A stretch of DNA of 64,000 nt, from NCBI GenBank assembly GCA_907164885.2, contig OU015496.1, forward strand, positions 184,495,281 through 184,559,280. The letters are read 5' to 3'. The number at the start of each line of letters is the position of its first letter. The stretch's first letter is position 1. Shown piece by piece: positions 42,165 to 55,745 of this stretch. The position numbers were made by a program, and so were the translations under genes. The notes under the pieces were generated by a model that was not told where the DNA came from, ran no database searches, and saw nothing but the letters and a program-made list of their open reading frames with translations. The stretch is from Dolomedes plantarius. Lineage: Eukaryota > Arthropoda > Arachnida > Araneae > Dolomedidae.

Positions 42165-43920
42165 TCTATGTTCTACATATACAAAAAAGGTGATACAAAA
42201 ACACAGAGTTAGTCTGTAATTCAATGAAGTGAAACTGGTGTACAACAACGATATGATTGTAAGAATACATCATTCCTGAAATAAGAAGGAAGAGAATAAA
42301 ACAGGTTTCGTCAATCTATGGCCGTACGTTACTGAATTATAGTTATTTTTCTGGCCGCAGCTCTAACAAATTATCATAAGTCAATTTTTTAAGAGGGCCG
42401 CAATTTTGAGATATAAATATCAGCAGATTAAAAAAAAAACCTCAACAGTTGCCAAATCAAAAACAAATCGTTTTAAAAAATGATATAAATATGAACGGAA
42501 GTTATTCTGAATAACAGCCATTTTTTAATCATATTTCATAGCATTTAGTTTCTACGAAGGAAGGATTCATTTGAAATATTTTTGCAGCCATATGTCGGAT
42601 GAATACGGAATTTGCGATTTAAAAAAAGTACTTTACTTTTGATGAATAAAGCTAGCTCGGTAATGTGGTTTTCGATCAAGAAAAAAAAAAGTACGAATGT
42701 TTGTGAAAGGTGACAAATTAGTAAAAAAATAACCCCAGATAACCTCTTGTTGGGCTTAAACGAGTCACATCTCAAAACGTGGATGGATAATTTATTCCCT
42801 TTGTTGAAGAGTGAATAACGTGATTAGACAGGTGTATTAAATTATCTCACAGAGCCAAAGGGGACGGGAGGTCTAGTAATTAGTGCTATATCATACACAT
42901 CAATCAAAATAGTTGTAACATGAATGGTTATTAAAATTTCAGGATAATTATACACAACGTTTACTCTAATCCTGCAGTATACAGTGACATGGGGTAAAGG
43001 CAAGCAACACAATAGACAGTTTTAAATCGTGTTTCGGCCTCTGTAATCGGATTTGCTAGACTCCATTGAGAGAGGAAAAAAAATTCTCTTTAGATTCTCT
43101 TTAGACGATATGATTTTCTACAGAGAAAATTGCACTCTGGTATAGTTAAGGAAAAGAACGATCGATATAATCAGATTTCGAAGCGGGGAAAAAAAAAAGT
43201 AAATTTGCACGTGCGAGTTCTGTTTGGAGACTCATCTTCTCCATGTCTATAACACACACAAAAAGAAGAAAAAAGAAAGAGGGAGAACTAATTGCCAGCG
43301 CGAAGAATTGGCTCGACGCCCAGTTGCAAGTCACTAAAAACGCTTTTTCTCCAGGTTTTTGTGTAAAAGGAGCATTCATCCCGAAACAACTAATTTACCG
43401 TGCGCATTCTATTTTCTGTTAACTTCTCCCACTTGGAAGAGAGGCCCCCTCAAAGGGCAAGAATGGCTGGGTACGGAATACAGTCAAATAACCTACACTG
43501 GCATAGTTTCTAACCTGAAGATCGGATTTATTCGAGACACGTATGAAAAATAGAATTAGCAAATTCGTTAACTATATAACTATATTAATCTAAAAATGCA
43601 CAGTCAAAATGAGATTTTCATAAATGCCTAACCTTATTTGCTTAAAGAAGCGCACTACTCGCTTATGATATTATGTTTCATTGAAACATTTATTATTACG
43701 AAAGAAATGTGACGAGAGATGAAGTGACATTCGAAAAGGCGAAGATGCAGTTACCTCTCTTGCAAACTATTCCTAAAGCATTCTCAAAATTTTGTAAGGC
43801 TTCAGGATCACTAAACTAAAATTAATTAATTAAAATAAATATTTCACAAATTTCTATTAAAATATAATTAAAAGATAACTATATAATTTTAACATATTCA
43901 ATTTAAATCATACAGTTATT
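42165..43920. other. Non-coding DNA
   Basis: AT-rich with no gene supported; short unassigned frames near 42545-42775, 43146-43379 and 43359-43553. Confidence 0.4.
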
Positions 43921-43931
43921 AGATAATTATG

Positions 43932-44291
43932 GGGGGGTGTCGGCCCAGTTGGCAAGAGCAGCGTGCCAGTGATCTGAACGTCTCTGGTTCGATGCTCGTC
44001 GCTGACAAAATCTACCGCCGTGTACGCTAATGGCGGCTGGTGCACGTAAAATCTGTCGTGGCTGCAATGTCCTCCAGGTTCTCAAAATTTACCCCTGGAG
44101 GTGCGGGGTCAAGTGTACCGGTCTCGTCACTTGACTCGGTTCAAAATTACGGGACCGGTCCGTTAGCCATGTCGGACTCCGACCCTTGTGGTGCTAACTT
44201 AAAACCGGAGCCGCATCACTGAGCCCAATAGTCTATAATGGCCTTGATCTGATGTTGCTGTCGGTCAAGGGGCATAAGCAACAACAACAAC
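43932..44291 (+). mobile_element. tRNA-derived SINE, copy 1
   Basis: Polymerase III A box (CGGCCCAGTTGGC) and B box (GGTTCGATGCT) in the first 70 bp, a body with CGGACTCCGACCCTTGTGGT, and a (CAA)n tail. Flanked by the 11-bp duplication AGATAATTATG (43921-43931, 44292-44302), as made by LINE-type retrotransposition. Confidence 0.9.
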
Positions 44292-44302
44292 AGATAATTA
44301 TG

Positions 44303-44934
44303 TTTGCTTTAAATACACAGGTACCCAAACATGTTATGCACACCAGTCAGCTCAAGTCTCCGAGCAGATTATTCAGATAAAAAAAATGGCCTCAAATATT
44401 TTTTATCAGTAAAAAAGATAGGGATGAGTTCAAGCAGTCTGAAGTATATCAGTGACCTACAGAAGTCAGAAACCTAGAACCCTTATTACTGCGGTCAATA
44501 GAGTTTTAGTCCATTCACACGGTGTTGTTAGTGCCATCTTTTGCAGGATTTCCTAAAATGGTCGCTTTGCAGAAACAAATTTTAGAGCATTAGGTCATTT
44601 TTCGTAATACTTTTAGTACCGGGATAAATAACGTATACTGACCCGGAAATCACATTTCCTCTAAACTGAACAAGCATTTCTTGCTCCCACAAAACAGTAT
44701 AATCTTGTTCTTTACAGCAGTACAACTGCCTGGAACATGTTTCTGAGCAAGTTCCCACCGTTTCGAAATTGTCACGACAAAGGGTGTATGCTTGTATTAG
44801 GATGTAAATGCTATGTTCGATAGTTCGCAAGAGGATGACCGGTCGGATATGTCAACAGTGCAGTTAAAAAACTGCCAATAATGCTCTTAGATATCAAACA
44901 ATGACCTACTATCTCAGTTTGAAAGAACACAATA
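44303..44934. other. Non-coding DNA
   Basis: No gene or element recognised. Confidence 0.4.
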
Positions 44935-44936
44935 TA

Positions 44937-45229
44937 CAGGGTGTCCATAATTAAAGTCCCACTTTCAAAAGGCTGCAAAAAAAAGAACCACTGGTCAGAA
45001 TGACTTCAAATTTGAACTGAATATACTGGAAGAAGGGGGAAACGATTTGGCATAATTAAAAAAAGTTCCAAAATGTTACAGCGCCATCTATTGTTACATT
45101 TTGGAACTTTTTAATTATGCCAAATCGTTTCCCCCTTCCAGTATATTCAGTTCAAATTTGAAGTCGTTCTGACCAGTGGTTCTTTTTTTGCAGCCTTTTG
45201 AAAGTGGGACTTTAATTATGGACACCCTG
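44937..45229. mobile_element. Palindromic TA-flanked MITE
   Basis: 293 bp, nearly a perfect palindrome: arms of about 130 bp starting CAGGGTGTCCATAATTAAAG, with a centre around CAGCGCCATCTATTG. TA on both sides (44935-44936, 45230-45231). Tc1/mariner-type mobilisation is likely. Confidence 0.9.
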
Positions 45230-45276
45230 TACATCGAATTTTTGAACTTTGTTTATAATTTGTTAGAGATTCTTAA

Positions 45277-45855
45277 CCCTTCAGCGGGCGCGCCCGTGTA
45301 CAAAGTGCAACATTTTCGTAATTTTGAATGGTTTGTTTTTACATGTAAGGTTTGAATGTTCTAAGCAGTTTCTATTTATAGCTACACCCTTTCTAATGCA
45401 GGTCTGATTTTCTGACCCTTGTATTCCTTTCCATTCATAGTTAGTCTTGATTTAAGCGTGGTAAACCAGCGATTATACTGGATTACAATACGACAAAAAC
45501 AGGAGTTGATGTAGTCGATCAAATGTGCAGCTATCCCGCATATCGCGAAGATGGACAATCTGATTGTTTTTTAGGTTTCTGGACATAATAGGAATAAATT
45601 CGCAAGTTGTCCTTAGATCCAACAAACCGGACAGTTTTGAAATAAGGTGATTCTATCTGCATTCTTTGGCTTTTTATTATAAATATATCTCAATATTATC
45701 AACATTTCATATCTTGTCATAAAACTCAGAATTATTATTTTCAGTTTCAAAAGAAAAAGTTTATAACAAAAGGAATAATCAAGGTTGAAAGGACGTTGCA
45801 CTTTGTGCCGTGTGCGCCTGCTGGTGTTCCAAAAATTGGCGCGCCCGCTGAAGGG
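45277..45855 (+). mobile_element. piggyBac-type non-autonomous element
   Basis: 579 bp, TTAA on both sides (45273-45276, 45856-45859), ends CCCTTCAGCGGGCGCGCC and its exact inverse. Contains a transposase scrap, so it is an internal-deletion derivative of a piggyBac element. Confidence 0.9.
45463..45567 (+). pseudogene. piggyBac transposase fragment
   Basis: A frame reading KPAIILDYNTTKTGVDVVDQ, then MCSYPAYREDG. This matches the piggyBac signature DYN.TK.GVD..D....Y, which includes the third catalytic Asp region. About 35 codons only; no other part of the gene remains. Confidence 0.8.
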
Positions 45856-45859
45856 TTAA

Positions 45860-47813
45860 TATAGATATTGATTGCTGAAAAACTGCCGAACATTTCTTAA
45901 AAGTTTAAAATCTAAATTACAAATTACAGTCTGCACTAATCTCTCGATTAGCCACTCTATTGAATGTGCAAGCGTGAATCTGAAAAGCATGGATAGTTTA
46001 AAAACGACACTAAATGCCGTACAAATGAGCTATTCAGAGGTTTTAAATTAACTTCTTATAATTATTTCAATTAGGGTTTAATTAAAATAAAACTTGAGGT
46101 TTTCTGTTTTTCTTTGGCAAAAGTCTGTTTCGTTTTTTAGTTTATGAGTCTTGCTAACATTCTATTCGTACATTCTATTTCTTTTTTTTTAATTCCTAAA
46201 AAACTAAAAAAAAATATGGATAATCAGCCCCGAAGAATAATCAGGAACTTACAGTAGATTTAAAATATTAATGAAATTACTATAGATTCGTGGTTTTACG
46301 AACCTGTACCAACTATTAGAAAGTTCAAGCAACTACCAAGTACTACACTTTTCTGGCGTGCTTTTGGGTAAAAGTGATTCTATCACTTCTATCATGAACA
46401 GTAGCAATAATTTCTCGTTCTTAAATATCGTGGACAGAGATTTATTTCATCGTCATCCCAAACTCATTTTATAGTTGCTCTACGCCCCGACTTCCTTACA
46501 AATCGTTTCATTATCCATCTACTGCTAAACTTGTTTCCTTCTCTGCGACATTGTTTGAAGAAGACGAAGTCTGTCGTAGACAAAACAAATGAAAAAAGAA
46601 TATGCAAGGGAACATCTGTACAATGAAGTGAACAAATCCGAGTTGCTGTTGAAAAAGAGCGAGTTGAAAACTTCATCCTCTTCACCCAAAGCGACTGCAC
46701 ATGAACTTGCCTGCCATACGCCTTTCACTTCTTCAGTTTTCAAGACAAATGTACTTACTCCCTTTCTCCGACTTCTCGGTAGTCGAAGGAAAACGGGTAC
46801 AAGAGATCGTAGAAAAGAGAGAATAGACACTTTTAGTTCGTAATCCGACTAAAAGACTTAAAACTCGGGGAAATCAATGTTGTCTAGCATATCAGTTCGT
46901 AAATCGGATGTTCATAAACGCGTTTTTATTGTACATAGATTTTTAAATTGTAAAACTCAACTCCATTAAGCTGAGAATACATTATGCGGCGCGCTTCTGG
47001 TGTAAAAAATGAATGACTTCTGTAGAAAAAAAATATATGACTAGTAGACAACGAGACTAAAAATCTTTGAGCTTAAATTTGAACTTTCATAGAAATGTGT
47101 GACGCACGGAATTATCTGAAAAAATGACATCCGTCAAAGAATAATCAGAAATTCAGTATATTAAGTTACATACTTAAATAGATGAAAAAATATTTTTAAG
47201 TCAAATACGATAAATCTGCGATAAAAATTAAAATCTTTGGAAATACGTCCAAGTATTAACAACCTATTTTTTTTTTAAATCAAAAGTATGTATTTGTCAA
47301 TGTGGGATTAAAAAATACCAACAGGAAAATGTCCCGTAGCTCACCTTTGGAATAATATAATCTGCTAGATCAACTGATATACAGTCTTAAAATTTTATAC
47401 CGAGCCTTCGAGCAAAAAGTCAAAGAGTAATATATAAACAATAACAGATCGAATCTAGTTCACATATTTTAAATTATACAGTAACTTATAGTTTCCAAAT
47501 TTATTATTCTATATTATGTATGCAGAATAATGATTACGGCATGGATCTTATTATTTTAGCTCTTTATGATACACAAGAATACATATGTACCTTATCGAAA
47601 ATGCGTACATACACTCTGAAGAAAGTAACATATTTCTGCCCCACAGAAACAAAACCATGTAGTGGCCAAAGGCAGAAAATCATACTTAAGTGATTCAAGA
47701 AATGCTGAGAAAATAAATAAAGCATCATGAGGATTCAATATGGGAACAAAGACAGATGGGGAGGGTTGCTAACATTTCATCGCAGTTCATGTTTTCTGTA
47801 GCGTTATTGAGAG
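45860..47813. other. Non-coding DNA
   Basis: Around 46464-46843 there are overlapping open frames on both strands (up to 101 codons); neither has a recognisable domain. The remainder is AT-rich. Confidence 0.4.
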
Positions 47814-47816
47814 TAA

Positions 47817-48002
47817 GGGCCTGTTCACATAGGAGTCCGTTGCGTAGCGTTAAGGAAAAGATGACGTTGAGACGAAAATAAACCAATCAAAGGCGTTAAA
47901 AATTTCATTGCTAATCGTTTGGAGGCCAATGATTGGTTTATTTTCGTCTCAACGTCATCTTTTCCTTAACGCAACGCAACGGACTCCTATGTGAACAGGC
48001 CC
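47817..48002. mobile_element. Harbinger-like MITE, copy 2
   Basis: 186 bp, near-identical to 9537-9727, flanked by TAA (47814-47816, 48003-48005). The arm microsatellite GTTGC/GTTGCGT is shorter here. Confidence 0.85.
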
Positions 48003-48005
48003 TAA

Positions 48006-48652
48006 CTTTGCAAAATTTGGTCCAGATCGGTCACAGTTTAGGATTGAACAAAGAATTTATATACAGTTAGAAAATCAATTTTATTAATAAAGATTTCTGA
48101 ATTAAAGGCATACATGTTTATTGACAATTTCAGCCTTTTTTAGGAGTCGCCCATATCGTATGGTGTTTCAGAAACCGGCTAAGGCATGGCATGAAACCGG
48201 CAAGGCATGCGATGGGAGCAAGGATCGCTCACCCATATGGTGCTCCCTTTATAAAGTAAGCAGCAAGACTTGCTGTAAAAATAGAATTATTATTTTGCTC
48301 TTTATAAAGTACACAGAATGCGGCGATTATGGGCGAATGTCCTCAGGACAAGCGCCTGCCACATTGAAAAAAAGTATTTTTTTATGTGAACTATGAATTT
48401 CTTCCTCGTGTTACAGTACGACAGCTGTCAAAATGGCTTCCTAACGTACAGTACGACAGCTGTTAAACTGGCTTCTGTGATGGTTGAACTGCGTGTAAAC
48501 ATCCATATGTAAATTGGGACAAGTACACTAAATTGAAAAAATTTCCGGCAAGTCAAGCAAGAGTTATAACTATAGATAACACGATTGGTAGGGGGGGGGA
48601 CTATATTGCCGATAGATAAAAATCAATTGTCATGCGAGACATAGTCCTCAAC

Positions 48653-48703
<51 letters not shown>

Positions 48704-50913
48704 CAGACAGTTTTGTGATTATTAAGATACCAAGTGTTCATCGCTCTGAATTAGCTATCTATCAATTCTAACGAACAGTATTTTTCTTTTGTTGCTTAAT
48801 ACCTCAACAACTCCGAACTTGTGAAGTTAAACAAATAAGATAAAACTCTAAGAGGTTTTGAATAATAAGCGCACTTAATACGAATAATATATAATTATTA
48901 AGAGGATATACAACAATTATTTATTATAGATATGAATACAGACTGTATATAAAAGAAGATTGCATTCTACTCGAAGATAGCACACATTTAGACCCAACAA
49001 TCAATTTCTTTTACTGCCATAACATAACAAAAAAACATTCAGATATTCGATTTATTATTCACCGCAATCTTTCCGACTGAAAGTGGGCGTCATCAAAATG
49101 TCAAATTAGCATGCTACGATTTGGAACCGACAGCACTAAAGAAATAGGCAAATAAACAGTCATTTAAATATACTTTCACTTTCTAATGACTAAATCATTT
49201 TAATAATACCTTCGTAATAAAACGATGAGACACGCACTGGAAGACACCTTCCCCCCTCTTTCCAGCCATAAGAGTTGCCAATCGCGGATAAAATGATAAC
49301 GAATTTGTCAAAAGAAACAAAACTAACTCATCACAAAACGCTCGAGTCGTTTTAGCACACGTAATGTGACAATTTGAAGTGATTCGCATACAATTTCATT
49401 CCGCACTTTTGCCCAATGTCATTCATTCCCCAGGCCCTAAACACAAATAATCACATTAGCATTCACATCAGGCAAGTCCAATTTTTTCCTTCCAGAAGAA
49501 AATCAAAAACTGAGATCTTAGAAAATATAATAGCCCAATCCAAAAGAACTTCCGAGAAGTGCATTCCAATTCGTCCGGCGATCGTCCAATGGTGTCCTCC
49601 GGAAATCCACTGTTCATCGATCATTTGATGGGAAAAGAAGTTACGCAATTCCACGTACAGGATAATTGCCTGCAATCGCCTTGGCAGCTAATTAAATATG
49701 GACAATAGAATACCCCCAATGGGTCGACGAGCGTTTGAAAAGGCAGCATTCGAGCCCTAATGAGAGGAGAGTGTTCCAGAGAGAGGATATCTTTTGTGAG
49801 GAGATGGCAGAGATAGATGCGATTAAGGGACAGATTAAGTGAACGCCTGGATATTCAACAGCCGAGGCATTACATAATATGGCCACATTTTTTTTAAAGT
49901 GGGGAAGTGCATGGCACGTTACACAACGCCGGAAAAATGGAGACATCATGAAGAGAGATAAGATGATTTCTGAATGCTTCACAACTTGTTTTGGGTACAC
50001 GGCGTTCAGGGAGGAAGGAAACGAGGAAACAAACCTGACGTCCTGTAGATATTTGAGGGTCTTTTAAGGCAAACTATCAGCATCAAATCGTCATTATTCT
50101 TATCTAAGTACATTTTAAGAAATGTAATATATATTTTACAGTTTAGGACTGATTGTCCAAACCCGTCCAAATCCGTTTACGACGTAAAACTTCAAAACTT
50201 CAAATTGGTAACGTTCAGATTTATTTTCGACCGGAAGTTTGTTTCTGATCAAAACAACAAAAAGCTAAACTCGCGGCTGAAAAGGTTGTAGATATGTACT
50301 TAAATCTGATATTTAGGATAATAAACATGGTGAAGACTTCTTGTCTCTTACCGTTGCTAGAAATATTTACCCGAGCTCAGTGCACGAGAGGATATTTCAG
50401 TATGATATTCACGATTGAAGATGGTATACGAACCGTGTTTATCCTATATGATTAATGTACTTTGTGTTAGACCTTAACGTTAAATTTCGTGAACCAATAC
50501 ATATCTCCATCCAAATTTCGTATACCAAAACATATACAGTATTTTACTATGATTTCCACGATTTAAGATGGTACACGGAAGTGTAAACTTGATATAAAAA
50601 TCTAATTCCTATCGGTGCAAGTTTCTAACCACGTTTATCTTACACGATGAATCTAAATTGTATAAGACATTAATGCCAAATTTTCTGATGCAATACAATT
50701 ATGGTTGGTTCGAATATATTTAGATGAAAATAGGCAGGATGCCCGGAATTTAAACAACTTTCCACCAAACATCAAAAAGAAAACTGATCTCCTTCAGAAA
50801 TAACAGGAACAGTTAAACTTACGTACTACAGATGGCTGCCTACGACGAAAATCTAAAACACTGCCTCTTTTAGCATCTTCATATAGCAGTTAACGGCAGG
50901 TTATGAGCCTTAT
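48006..50913. other. Non-coding DNA with A46 tract
   Basis: A short imperfect direct repeat (CAGTACGACAGCTGT) is near 48415 and 48450. A46 at 48656-48701. 49195-50070 is richer in GC, with several overlapping frames on both strands up to 102 codons; none can be assigned, and an unrecognised host exon cannot be excluded. Confidence 0.4.
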
Positions 50914-50921
50914 GATGCAAT

Positions 50922-51780
50922 CAGGATCATGTTAAGGCATGGGGGTTGCAGCCCAACAGCCTCGAGAAGAAAGAGGAAAAGTCGAAAATGAATTTAGGCA
51001 AAAACATGCATTTCTAAAGGCTTCTGATATCTAAACCCTTGTAACAAACAAAGATTCATTTTTTCACTCCCTTATGTTTCCCCCCCCCCCCCAATGTGAA
51101 GGCACTTGTCGTGTAGATATTCACCTATAATTCACCGCAGTTTTGCTGGCCATGTTATTATGGGGGCACCATATAGGCGGCACTCCCTTATGTTGAAATA
51201 GTTCTGTGGATTTACATGTTCTTGATGATAACCAACGCGACTGGAGAAAGGAGTTTCTCCAAGATGAAACATTTGAGGAATACATACAGATCGTCAAAGG
51301 CATATGAATGACTCAACAGACTTGCTGTTACGGCAGTTGAAAATAATATTCTAAAGGACTTACAATTTACCGATGTTTCAGGGAATTTTGTTTCTTAAAG
51401 ATTACACAAAGAAAATGTTTAAATTTTATTGCTGTTAACCTCATCAGAATAAATTTATATTTTTCTTCAAAATTCTTTTTTGCTTTTTGAAAATACAAAG
51501 TGAGGCAAAAGTAGCTTGACACTAGCAGTTATTCTTCTCGTCGGTGACCGGAGAAGTTGTAATGGACGGAGCCAACAAATAACAATAATAGCAAAAACAA
51601 CAATAGTTACGTAATCGCATTGCACATAACTATAGATCCGTAAAAATGAGAAAATATCAAGGCGTAGTAAGTATATTAAACTGAACATTTGCCGAGCTAC
51701 TTATGCCCAACCCGCTATTACTGGGGGAGCCTCGAAGTGCCCGGTAGTCCAGGGGCCTACAATGTCTTAATCCGGCCCTG
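50922..51780 (+). mobile_element. Deletion derivative of the old hAT (relative of 26988-35464)
   Basis: 859 bp, left end CAGGATCATGTTAAGGC, right end inverse CAGGGCCGGATTAAGACATT, exact 8-bp duplication GATGCAAT (50914-50921, 51781-51788). It shares the left-end block (about 50936-51035 with 31086-31200) and the broken hATC segment (51180-51370 with 34890-35070). C tract at about 51080-51092. Confidence 0.85.
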
Positions 51781-51788
51781 GATGCAAT

Positions 51789-54700
51789 TTAGTGATTTTA
51801 CAGTGAAGTTGTCTGACAGTAAATATGGGTTAAGCAAGTCTTATCCAATAATGAAAAATCAGAAATACTCCAAAAGAATCCGATATCTTTTCGATCCCCG
51901 AAATGACGACGCAAGTGATAAATTTTCCACTTTATATCACTATATTTGTATTCTATTTATTACCTGTAAGCTAAACAGTAACAGATTGACCACCAGGACA
52001 GCTGAGTTTGAGCCACCTTTCTGTCAGCTGGATACAGTACACTGCACACAAACATGCTCAAAACAATAACATACACCGCATGAATTACCCTTAAGCTATA
52101 TATAAAACATAAATGTAATAAGCTAAAACTTAATTCCTAGGAGGATCCTTAATTTTACGGGTGGAATGGGGTTCTTCTATCATCAACGCTAATATTTTTC
52201 GCACAATCTGCAATCTGCCGCCTAATTTTATTTCTATTAAATTCTACATGCTCTTTCCGCTTGAATTTGAGGAATTATAGTCAAAACATTATAGTCCTTC
52301 AAGCTGTCTCTTTTAAACATCCAGTTTTAGGCGAAACTGAATACTTTTTGCACAAAAAAGAGGGAAGAAAACAATTTCATGGTTAATGTCAATTACTTAG
52401 CGCAAGTACCTGATGGAAAGAATCTGTGAAGACATTCATTGTGAAAAGGTAGCTTTTCGAAACACGTAGATAGCGTATTTACAAGATACTCGATCTGAGA
52501 TATAAATTACTGCTGAAGTGAGCGGCAAAATATTCTACCAAAGAGCTGTGCGTAATTTCCTCCTGAAAGAGGCGTTTTGCGAATTCGCTGTAAATTTGGC
52601 ATTTAATACAGCCAAGGATATACCTTCATCTGAAACCCAAGTGAGGACCTAAGTTTTGCCAACATCCTTCGAATATTCCCGAATGCAACTCGAGTTTTTA
52701 ACCGGGAGCAGAGGTCAACCTAGTTATTAATGACGACGTTAAGTCTTTGGAAGTATTTTAGGAATGGATGACCAGTCCGTGTTAACCAGTCCGTGTTCAT
52801 TGCTCACAAATAGTATGTATATGAATGAACACAATTCTAGATCTAATCAAATTCTAGAATTTAGAAGTATTTTCAGTAAAATTACAAAGACTTAAACCAA
52901 GAAAGACAGGTAAAGTGCTCTTGGTGTTGCCTACAGCTTAATAAACTGTGCAGAAGTGATATTGGCGAAACGTTGAAAAAAAAAGTATAGAGAGTTTCAT
53001 CTGCTGTTGTACTAATTGACTTTTATTTTAACAAAATGTTATTATGTAGTAATGATTAAAATGGAAATAGGATATGTTTTAGTAACCATAACTAGACAGC
53101 ATAAACGAATATTCTTTTGAAGTTTTTTTTTCTTTATGCAAGCTGTGCAATTTTTTTTTTTCAAATTAGTACTGCGTTTTACTTATATTCTGCATCATTT
53201 CAACAGGTTCCGCATAACTGACAAGGCCTTATTGCGTACATGCAAATGTTTCCGATACAAAAACGTCCCCTAAGTTAAAACACTTCTGGTCCTTGTATTT
53301 TTGTGGAATTATGCCAGATGTTGATGTGTCATTTTTTCATATTTTCGGCAAATTAAAAAAGTAACTTTTGTTGTGAAATATAAAATTGGTTAATTAAGTT
53401 TTTCAACCCAAATATTCTTTAATTAATACTCATTGTTAACCTTTAAGGTCGTGATCCGACAAATCATTATCATGTAGAAGTAATCATAACTGTAGCACCA
53501 ACTCTTATTTACATCTGGTTTATTGACACATTAAAATCTTGGTTAAATAAATCATTTACAAAGGTTCGTTTCGACTAACGTAAAATCCACTCATGAGAGT
53601 AGGGCTCATTATTCAAAGTCCGTACGAGACCCTCTCTCCGTACGCGTGTTGACCCTTCAACAGTCCAAATCTATTCTCCTCGTTCGTTACCGGCGTCTGT
53701 ATTTATGCATTCTTCTCTCTCTTTCTCGAACAATCACCGGCCTTTTCCATCCGCTCTACGCAGACCACCTATCGTGAATTTCATTGTCCACGGCTCCTAC
53801 CTTGGAAGTGCGCCGCTTTGTTTCCCTAATCATTCTAAATGACCTGACTACCTCACTATTATCGAGGGTTTCCAAAGGTGTATAGCTTTCGACACCTGTT
53901 TGCGTTTCTTTTGGTGCTTATTGAAAACGCTATTACTCACCTTCATCAATTCCACTTAAGAATGGGAGACGAGAGTCTGACACTCATATTCAACCTCAAG
54001 CATATGCCTGGTCTTCAGTGAAAATTTTCAATCAGGGACAAAAACATTCAATTAGGGGCCAAATATTACCTCTTTTATATATAACAGCATTTTCCAATGC
54101 GAGTAACTTAGTATTCTTTCACAATTCCACTATCAGCTTTTGCCACATTAAAGAACCAATTTTAAGTATGACATATCAGATTTAAACATAAAATTGAATT
54201 TTTCGGACATATCAACATCTGCCATAACGCCACAGATTTAACATGTCATAATGAATCCAAAACTGGTCCGTGACTGATGTAGACAAATGCCACAAGGCCA
54301 TTTTTTTTTTAAAAGAGACTTGCCTACTCACTGGTAGACAATACCCTCATATGGTGTTTTGTTGTAATATGAAAAAAGAAAACCTTAGACAAAGTACAAC
54401 ACATTTATCGACGAGATCCGAACTCAGTTTCCGCATTATTAAGGAAACTGTACTTCGGGCCACATAACTCCCGATTAATATCAGAGATCCTTAAGTGTCG
54501 CACTCCACTGGTTAGCTCTATAAAAGGGTTCAAAGCTATTATTAATATATAATCCACCTGAAAAATCCCTTCCCTCGGATTCCCATTCAAAACAAAAGAG
54601 ATATCAATCGCGTTAAACTCGCCGATCATCTACTACAACGCCGTCAGCAGGGAAACCAAATACATACGTCCCAGCATCTGAAAGAAAACAGAGAAAATTT

Positions 54701-55541
54701 CCACAGATCAATAAATCTTTAATCTCCAATTTTGGGAAATATTTTTTTTTTCCATGCAAAATACCATGCCTGGTGGCGCGCGATCGAGTAGTGCTTTCAC
54801 ATGCAAGCATGAGTGATATCCATAAGTAGCTAGCTATCAAATCTCAATATTCGGAAAAGCGTGATGGATGATGACATGTAGTTGTGATAACGATTTCGGG
54901 AAGTAAACCAGCAGCTCGGGCAATTAGGGGGTGGGCTGAATATCGTATGAGAATGGGAGATGCAATATGAGTTGCAAATCACGCTCGCCAACAGGAATAA
55001 ATTTTAGCCACAAGCGTGCGTCGGGCAACCGAAGAGATAAAGCGCAAAAATTAGTTATGGATGGAGTAATATTACGTTTCCAAATCAGTCTTGGGTTCAA
55101 ACTAACTGCATTTGAATACAAATGAAATTCCCGAGAAGGAAGATGTGCCTTTCGGAAAACTTTTTTTTTTAAAATCTAAAATGGAACAAAAAAGCGTAAA
55201 TGAAACCAATTTCACGTTTGCTTGCATTCTACAAATCCTACATATATTTTAACTGTTAATTCGACACACTACACGCCTTTTAAACGAAACTTAACAGGAA
55301 GTAATTTATTACTTTCAGTTGCTATCTATTTTTTTCCCAGTTCGCTCTCTTGTCGTCATCTTATTCGACGCCATATTTTTCAGATATTGCATATCTTTCG
55401 AAGATGCAATCAACGATAAACGGAACGATATTGTAAACTTAATCGTTGTTAGGATTGAATCTGTTTTCAGACTATGTGAGAATCTCACAGATATGCTAAG
55501 GGAATCTGATATATTTTCTTATCAATCCTTAGTTACCATCA
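51789..55541. other. Non-coding DNA
   Basis: 3.7 kb without recognised gene. Somewhat higher GC near 53580-53950 and 54900-55080, but no coding motif, tRNA or element end is seen. Confidence 0.4.
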
Positions 55542-55549
55542 CAATAAAG

Positions 55550-55737
55550 CAGTGGCGTAGCGAGGGGGGGGGGGGGGGCAAGGGAGTCTATCATGCTCAG
55601 GGCACCTATCGCAGAGGGGCGCCAAATGGTCTCGAAGACCATTGAACCATTTGGTTCCCCCAAGACCATTGGGGGGGGGGGGGAGATGCCAAAAAGGTAT
55701 CGTGTCCCGGGCGCCAGTTATGCTCGCTATGCCACTG
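55550..55737. mobile_element. hAT MITE, copy 2 (CAGTGGCGTAGCGAG ends)
   Basis: 188 bp with 15-bp ends CAGTGGCGTAGCGAG and inverse CAGTGGCATAGCGAG. Exact duplication CAATAAAG (55542-55549, 55738-55745). Two G tracts and an internal inverted pair GACCATT/AATGGTC. Same family as 36327-36505. Confidence 0.9.
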
Positions 55738-55745
55738 CAATAAAG

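Noticed and set aside
43950..44010. Possible tRNA gene
   Set aside because: Part of a SINE with tail and 11-bp target duplication.
46464..46843. Overlapping frames on both strands as a host gene
   Set aside because: No recognisable motif, no splice-bounded structure and similar length on both strands; treated as chance.
49195..50070. GC-richer region with several frames as a host exon cluster
   Set aside because: None of the translations resembles a family; kept only as a remark in the non-coding entry.
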